A stretch of 64,000 nt of DNA from JAJFJD01 sp965228425 (GTDB lineage Bacteria > Pseudomonadota > Alphaproteobacteria > UBA8366): the NCBI GenBank assembly GCA_965228425.1, contig OZ245815.1:930001-994000 (forward strand), read 5' to 3'. The translations under genes were made by a program, and so were the position numbers. Positions 60,205-64,000 of this stretch are shown piece after piece. The notes beneath the pieces were generated by a model, which worked only from the letters and a program-made list of their open reading frames with translations, made no database searches and was not told the DNA's origin. Within the stretch, counting starts at the first letter, position 1, and every line of letters begins with the position of its first letter.

Positions 60205-60717
60205 ATGAAACGCCAGAAACGCCGAAACAAACGCCCGAACCGATCCGCCGCCAAAGCGCGAGTTCGGACCGAGCCAGCCGCGGCGGCGCCCGCGCGGCGG
60301 GTCTTTCTCCGAAAGATTCGGAACGGGTCGGTCGCCGCGCTTGTCGTCGGAACCGGCGGGTGGTTCCTGATCGGTAAGGTGCGCGCGACCATGCGCGAAC
60401 AGGACCTGACGCAGATTGGCAATGGCAAGCCGACCGTGGTGCAGATCCATGATCCGCAGTGTTCGCAATGCGTCGCCCTGCAGCGCGAGGCACGGGACGC
60501 CCTATGCGAGATCGGCGATGCCGACCTGCAGTATGTCGTGGCGAATATCCGCAGCACCGAAGGCCGGCAACTCGCGGCGGCGCACGGGGTTGGGCATGTG
60601 ACGCTATTGTTGTTCGACGGCGAGGGGAAGCGGCGGGGTGTTCTGGCCGGCCCCAACAAGCGCGAGTATTTGACCGATATGTTCCGCAGCCATCTCAAAC
60701 GCTACGGCAAGGGCTGA
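60205..60717 (+). CDS. Membrane-anchored thioredoxin-like protein with CxxC
   Basis: A 170-residue protein: a very basic N-terminal tail (Lys/Arg-rich residues 1-40), one membrane helix (about 42-57, SVAALVVGTGGWFLIG) and a small thioredoxin-fold domain with the redox motif Cys86-Ser-Gln-Cys89 in HDPQCSQCVALQ. A conserved cis-proline is not obvious. The topology puts the thiol domain outside the cytoplasmic membrane (positive-inside rule). GAGGTTGTAGGACG precedes the ATG. It converges on selD, 59 bp away, so its possible role in redox or selenium handling is only an association. Confidence 0.72.
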   Translation: MKRQKRRNKRPNRSAAKARVRTEPAAAAPARRVFLRKIRNGSVAALVVGTGGWFLIGKVRATMREQDLTQIGNGKPTVVQIHDPQCSQCVALQREARDALCEIGDADLQYVVANIRSTEGRQLAAAHGVGHVTLLLFDGEGKRRGVLAGPNKREYLTDMFRSHLKRYGKG

Positions 60718-60776
60718 CCCTCAGGCGGCATCGTAGGGTCGACCGAGCATGCGATGGGGCGTTTGCCGATGCGGTC

Positions 60777-61823
60777 TCACCGCACCGTAACGTGCGCCGC
60801 CCCTGCGGACATCTCTCCGACCACCGACGCGAAACCGTAGCCTTGCTCATGGAATAGGGCGACCACCGCATCCGCGTGGCCGGGCGGGCAGGAGACCAGC
60901 AGACCGCCCGACGTTTGCGGGTCCATCAGCATGTTTTTCTGCCACTGCTCCATGTCGCCGGCTACGGTCACGTGATCGCCGAAACTCTGCCAGTTGCGAT
61001 TAGCGGCGCCCGTGTTGTAGCCCGCTTTGGCGTAATGCAGCGCCTTCGGCAGGATGGGCAGCTTATCCCACTCAAGCGCGGCGGCCAGTCCCGCCCCTTC
61101 GCACATTTCGAGCAGATGGCCGCCGAGGCCGAAGCCGGTGACGTCGGTAACGCCGTGCACGCCGTCCATGCCCGCCAGGTCCGCGCCGATCGAATTGAGT
61201 TTCGTCGTGCTCTCCAGCATCTCCCGGTAGCCGTCGGAATCGAGTTCGTCCTTGTTCATTGCCGCGCCCAGGATGCCCACGCCGAGGCCCTTGCCCAGAA
61301 CCAACACGTCGCCGTCCCGGGCGTCGGAATTGCGCTTGATCCGATCCGGCGGCACGAGACCGACCACCGCCAGCCCGTAGATGGGTTCCGGGGCGTCGAT
61401 CGTATGGCCGCCGCCGACCGGCACGCCCGCGTCCGCGCAGGCGCTGGTTCCGCCCGCGAGGACCTGCTGGATCTGCTCCTGCGACATTTCGTTGACAGGG
61501 AAGCCGGCGATGGCCAGCGCCATGATCGGTTTGCCGCCGATCGCGTAGACGTCGGACAGCGCGTTGGTGGCTGCGATACGCCCGTAATCAAATGGGTCGT
61601 CGACGATGGGCATGAAGAAGTCGGTGGTGGCAACCACACCCTGTTCATCGTTGATCTTGTAAACGGCCGCATCGTCCCCCGTCTCGAATCCGACAAGAAG
61701 GGCCGGATCTGCGGCGGCGGGCGGAAGTTTCGACAACATGTCTTTCAGCACCGACGGTGCTACTTTGCAGCCTCAACCGCCGCCGTGCGACAGCTCCGTC
61801 AGTCTCTTAATATCACCAACCAT
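60777..61823 (-). CDS. selD: Selenide, water dikinase with in-frame TGA (selenocysteine)
   Basis: A 348-residue SelD making selenophosphate from selenide and ATP. The first 28 residues are visible only if the TGA at 61773-61775 is read as Sec: the start ATG at 61823 gives MVGDIKRLTELSHGGG-U17-GCK20. E. coli SelD uses Cys17 and Lys20, so the numbering and catalytic pair are conserved exactly. A shorter start at 61751 would delete both catalytic residues. Downstream ATP/Mg motifs (GDDAAVYKI, TDFFMPIVDD, GGHTID, GVTDVTGFGLGGHLLEM) are intact. It converges with a thioredoxin-like gene. Sec-containing SelD normally occurs in organisms that make selenoproteins. Confidence 0.92.
61747..61761 (-). 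promoter_or_regulatory. Candidate SECIS hairpin of selD
   Basis: On the minus strand AGCACC-GTC-GGTGCT forms a six-base-pair stem with a GUC loop beginning 17 nt after the UGA; G is the first loop base, as in bacterial SECIS loops. Confidence 0.65.
61773..61775 (-). other. Selenocysteine codon (UGA) of selD
   Basis: Read on the minus strand, TGA encodes position 17, the catalytic Cys/Sec of SelD, in the motif GGG-U-GCK. The frame is open upstream to ATG 61823 and downstream through the whole enzyme. Confidence 0.9.
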
Positions 61824-61949
61824 AAAAGCGACCTTCGCCGTTGGCTTGCATCGGATCGCAATAATCTACCGTGCCGCTTGCCGCACCCCAACCCCGAATA
61901 CGGTCATTGACGGCATCGGCGCGATGGTTTCTTTGCGAGGTTTTCTTGC

Positions 61950-62103
61950 CGGCTCCGGCAAGGTTGGATGGTATTGGCCTCCTTTCGGGGCACGGCATTG
62001 GGGTTAGGTGGGCAAGTTGCCTAGCCAACATGCACCGGCGGACTCGGTGTCTTCGGATTTAGGGGTAGCGGATCATCCGAAACCCGCAGTTTTCTGCGGG
62101 TTT
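61950..62103 (+). ncRNA. Candidate structured small RNA ending at the terminator
   Basis: A terminator on the plus strand with no plus-strand gene in front of it implies a transcript. The 130 bases before it hold GGTTAGG/CCTAGCC (with one G-T pair) at about 62002-62026, CACCG/CGGTG at 62033-62049 and TCGGAT/ATCCGA at 62053-62080. A CCTCCTTTC stretch at 61978-61986 matches the anti-Shine-Dalgarno tail of 16S rRNA, as in some riboregulators. The 5' end is a guess and no known RNA family is recognised. Confidence 0.35.
62080..62103. terminator. Perfect palindromic bidirectional terminator
   Basis: AAACCCGCAG-TTTT-CTGCGGGTTT is a ten-base-pair stem with A-rich 5' and U-rich 3' flanks, a textbook Rho-independent terminator working on both strands. 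Confidence 0.75.
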
Positions 62104-62237
62104 ATGGAATCGCCTCGCCGTAATTCGGTTCGACGCCGGCTCCGTCCGGCGTTCGATATGAAATCACCGCCGGACAGGCCGTGATAAAATCGGGGCGCGT
62201 GACGGGATGGCGGCGCCATTGAATTCGGGGAAAGGAA

Positions 62238-64000
62238 ATGCTGGTCCGGCCCTTCGAAGAATTTCCAAGATCGGCTTTGGACGGGACCATAGCGGACCGG
62301 TTCCGTGCACAGGCCGCATCGCATGCGGCGGACCGGGCGGTCAAGGACGGCACGGTGGAGTGGACATATGGCGATCTCGATCGGCTGTCGAACCGCGTCG
62401 CCAACCGTTGTCTCGCGGAATTCGGCGGCGCTTTAGAGCCGGTTGCGATCGCAGCACACCAGGGAGCCGTCTCGGTCGCGGCGATCCTGGGGGCAATCAA
62501 AGCGGGAAAGATATACGTCCCGTTGGATTTCACCGAACGGGATAGCGCGATTTCCGCGAAAATGGAGAACGCGTCGGTACAGGGCATCCTCGCGGATGCG
62601 GCGCATACCAACCGGGCACAGGAATTTGCGACCTCTCGGCGCCCGGTCGTCGCGATCGAAGCGGCGATGGCGGCAGGCGATGCCTCGGATCCCGCCATTC
62701 CGCGCGACCCGAATGATCCCGTCTACATATTCTATACCTCCGGATCGACCGGGACTCCCAAGGGCGTCTTCGACAGTCATCGAAACGTGCTCCACAACAT
62801 CCTGCGGTACACCAACACGCTCAAGATCGGCCCGGACGATCGGCTCAGCCTGATTCAGGCTCCCAGCTTCTCCGGCACGGTGTCCACTATGTTCGCCGCC
62901 TTGCTAAACGGTGCATCGCTCTATCCAGTGGATGTCCGCGCCGACGGCGTGGCGGCGTTGGCCAGGCGTATACGGGCGGAGCGGATGACGATGTTTCATT
63001 CCGTACCCTCGATATTCGAGCGGCTCGTTGCGACCGGTGATGCGTTTCCAAGCCTGCGGTTGATTCGACTTGAGGGCGACCAGTCCTTCAGCCGACATAT
63101 CAAGCTCTTCCAAGAGAATTTCGCGCCGCCCTGTGTTTTGGTGAATGGCCTCGGCGCGACGGAGACGGGCCTGACCCGCCAGTATTTCATCGAACCGGGC
63201 GATTCGGTCGAGCCCGGCGTCGTTCCCATCGGTTTCGCGGTGCCGGATATGGAGAGTTTGGTGCTGGGGCCGGATGGCACCCCTGTGCCGGCGGACGAGG
63301 CCGGTGAAATCGCGATCCGCAGCCGCTATCTCGCCTGCGGGTATTGGCGGCAACCCGACCTGACGGCTCGGACCTTCATGCCCTGCCCGGACGATCCGGC
63401 GATGCGCATCTACCGCGGTGGCGACCTGGGCCGGATGGATGCGCGAGGATGTCTCAGTCATCTCGGGCGCACGGATTTTCGCGTCAAACTGCGCGGCGAG
63501 TGGGTGGATTTGGAGGCCATACAGGCGGCGATCGAAGCCTGCCCCGATGTGGCTGAGGCCGTTGTGACCGGTATCGGCGGCGAGGATCCGGCGATCGCGG
63601 CCTATATCGTCCCGGGGAAGCCGTCGGCTTTGGATTCGGCGGTGGTGCGGAAGGCGTTGGCGACGGATTTCCCCCAACATATGGTGCCGCGCTACGTCAT
63701 CTTGCTGGATGCGTTGCCGCTCGATGCGAACGGAAAGATCGCCCGCAAGGACCTGCCGATCCCGGAATCCTCGACCAACGAGCCGGTTGCGCCGCCATCC
63801 GGCGACCTGGAAACTGCGCTCGCGCGGTGTTGGTGTGCCGTGTTGGGCCGGTCCGCAATCGGCCAGGATGAGGACTTCTTCGATCTCGGCGGCGATTCGC
63901 TGCAAGCGATCGACCTTTTCCTGTCGATCGAGAAGACGCTCGGGCGGCGATTGCCGCGGTCGGTTTTGCTGGAGGCGAGCACGATTGCCGAGATGGCGGC
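62238..64000 (+). CDS. NRPS-like adenylation plus carrier protein gene (3' end beyond window)
   Basis: The first 587 codons of a modular synthetase that activates a carboxylic acid as adenylate and loads it on a carrier. Adenylation motifs are in order: A3 YTSGSTGTPKG (166-176), A5 NGLGATETG (303-311), A7 YRGGDLGR (392-399), A8 GRTDFRVKLRGEWVDL (410-425) and A10 NGKIARKDL (498-506). A carrier domain follows with FFDLGGDSLQA, where Ser554 takes the phosphopantetheine. At the A4 position the amino-group-binding Asp (FDxS) is replaced by Ser212 (PSFSGT), so the substrate may not be an alpha-amino acid. The ATG at 62238 follows GGGGAAAGGA. There is no condensation domain before it. Confidence 0.85.
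   Translation, partial: MLVRPFEEFPRSALDGTIADRFRAQAASHAADRAVKDGTVEWTYGDLDRLSNRVANRCLAEFGGALEPVAIAAHQGAVSVAAILGAIKAGKIYVPLDFTERDSAISAKMENASVQGILADAAHTNRAQEFATSRRPVVAIEAAMAAGDASDPAIPRDPNDPVYIFYTSGSTGTPKGVFDSHRNVLHNILRYTNTLKIGPDDRLSLIQAPSFSGTVSTMFAALLNGASLYPVDVRADGVAALARRIRAERMTMFHSVPSIFERLVATGDAFPSLRLIRLEGDQSFSRHIKLFQENFAPPCVLVNGLGATETGLTRQYFIEPGDSVEPGVVPIGFAVPDMESLVLGPDGTPVPADEAGEIAIRSRYLACGYWRQPDLTARTFMPCPDDPAMRIYRGGDLGRMDARGCLSHLGRTDFRVKLRGEWVDLEAIQAAIEACPDVAEAVVTGIGGEDPAIAAYIVPGKPSALDSAVVRKALATDFPQHMVPRYVILLDALPLDANGKIARKDLPIPESSTNEPVAPPSGDLETALARCWCAVLGRSAIGQDEDFFDLGGDSLQAIDLFLSIEKTLGRRLPRSVLLEASTIAEMA

Larger units (their letters stand above)
61824..62237. other. Gene-free region between selD and the NRPS-like gene
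   Basis: No CDS is evident in these 414 bp. It holds the selD promoter (left), a series of predicted hairpins and a perfect palindromic terminator at 62080-62103, then the NRPS-like gene's leader and its GGGGAAAGGA ribosome site. No tRNA-like cloverleaf, including selC, was found. Confidence 0.55.

Noticed and set aside
60777..61751. A shorter selD starting at the GTG after the TGA
   Set aside because: It would lack position 17 and Lys20, both needed for catalysis; the upstream frame is open and begins with ATG in the right place.
61824..62237. tRNA-Sec (selC) between selD and the NRPS-like gene
   Set aside because: No TpsiC-type GGTTCRA-NYCC arm, TCA anticodon in a proper loop or matching acceptor stems were found.
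1..64000. IS elements, CRISPR arrays, rRNA, tRNA and phage genes
   Set aside because: Looked for by eye and not found; a tool-based search is needed to exclude short tRNAs or partial elements.

Overview
The window is GC-rich, densely coded DNA from what looks like an alphaproteobacterium, probably of the Rhodospirillales or a relative. This is inferred from TRAP-TAXI transporters with fused permeases, a protein with a VPLPA-type C-terminal sorting signal, a CtrA-type box (TTAA-N7-TTAAC) upstream of a chemoreceptor, and many class III CoA-transferase, acyl-CoA dehydrogenase, RidA and MmgE/PrpD genes. I saw no rRNA, tRNA, CRISPR array, transposase or phage gene.

Positions 1-21.9 kb hold a mosaic of short operons in alternating orientation that reads as CoA-thioester and organic-acid catabolism: an old yellow enzyme, a TauD-like dioxygenase, an alpha/beta hydrolase, an MmgE/PrpD protein, a CitE-like lyase with a MaoC hydratase, three RidA paralogues, a Gfo/Idh/MocA oxidoreductase, two SDRs, a CaiB CoA-transferase with two acyl-CoA dehydrogenases and a GST, an aconitase X pair with a molybdenum hydroxylase large subunit, and a DUF35/thiolase-like pair resembling Ltp2-type retro-aldolases followed by a 3-hydroxyisobutyrate dehydrogenase-like enzyme. 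The substrate is not evident.

Positions 21.9-38.9 kb begin with a secreted peroxiredoxin-like gene interrupted by an in-frame TGA in a WUPFC context, with a strong candidate bacterial SECIS hairpin directly downstream. Then come an orotate phosphoribosyltransferase with an M20 carbamoyl/allantoate hydrolase, an amidohydrolase, a ThDP enzyme, an antiporter with a metallophosphoesterase, two complete TRAP-TAXI transport systems flanking a LigI-like hydrolase and an OsmC protein, and a LysR regulator.

Positions 38.9-53.4 kb hold a respiratory-type module (a single-chain fusion of a four-cluster ferredoxin domain and a molybdopterin oxidoreductase, plus a five-helix cytochrome b-like anchor), a PucG-like aminotransferase, two chemoreceptors (one globin-coupled, one with a NIT domain), an oxaloacetate decarboxylase-like enzyme, a SelA-fold PLP enzyme, a flavin monooxygenase and a LysR regulator.

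Positions 53.4-64 kb hold an NTF2-FMO fusion, a HAD dehalogenase, a cell-surface cluster (VPLPA-CTERM protein, GT2 glycosyltransferase, alkaline-phosphatase-fold enzyme), a membrane-anchored thioredoxin-like protein, selD and the start of an NRPS-like adenylation gene. selD itself needs an in-frame TGA decoded as Sec at position 17, also followed by a SECIS-like hairpin. The two TGA-containing genes support each other: this organism very probably makes selenoproteins, and ordinary gene calling would break or truncate both. This is the strongest result in the window.
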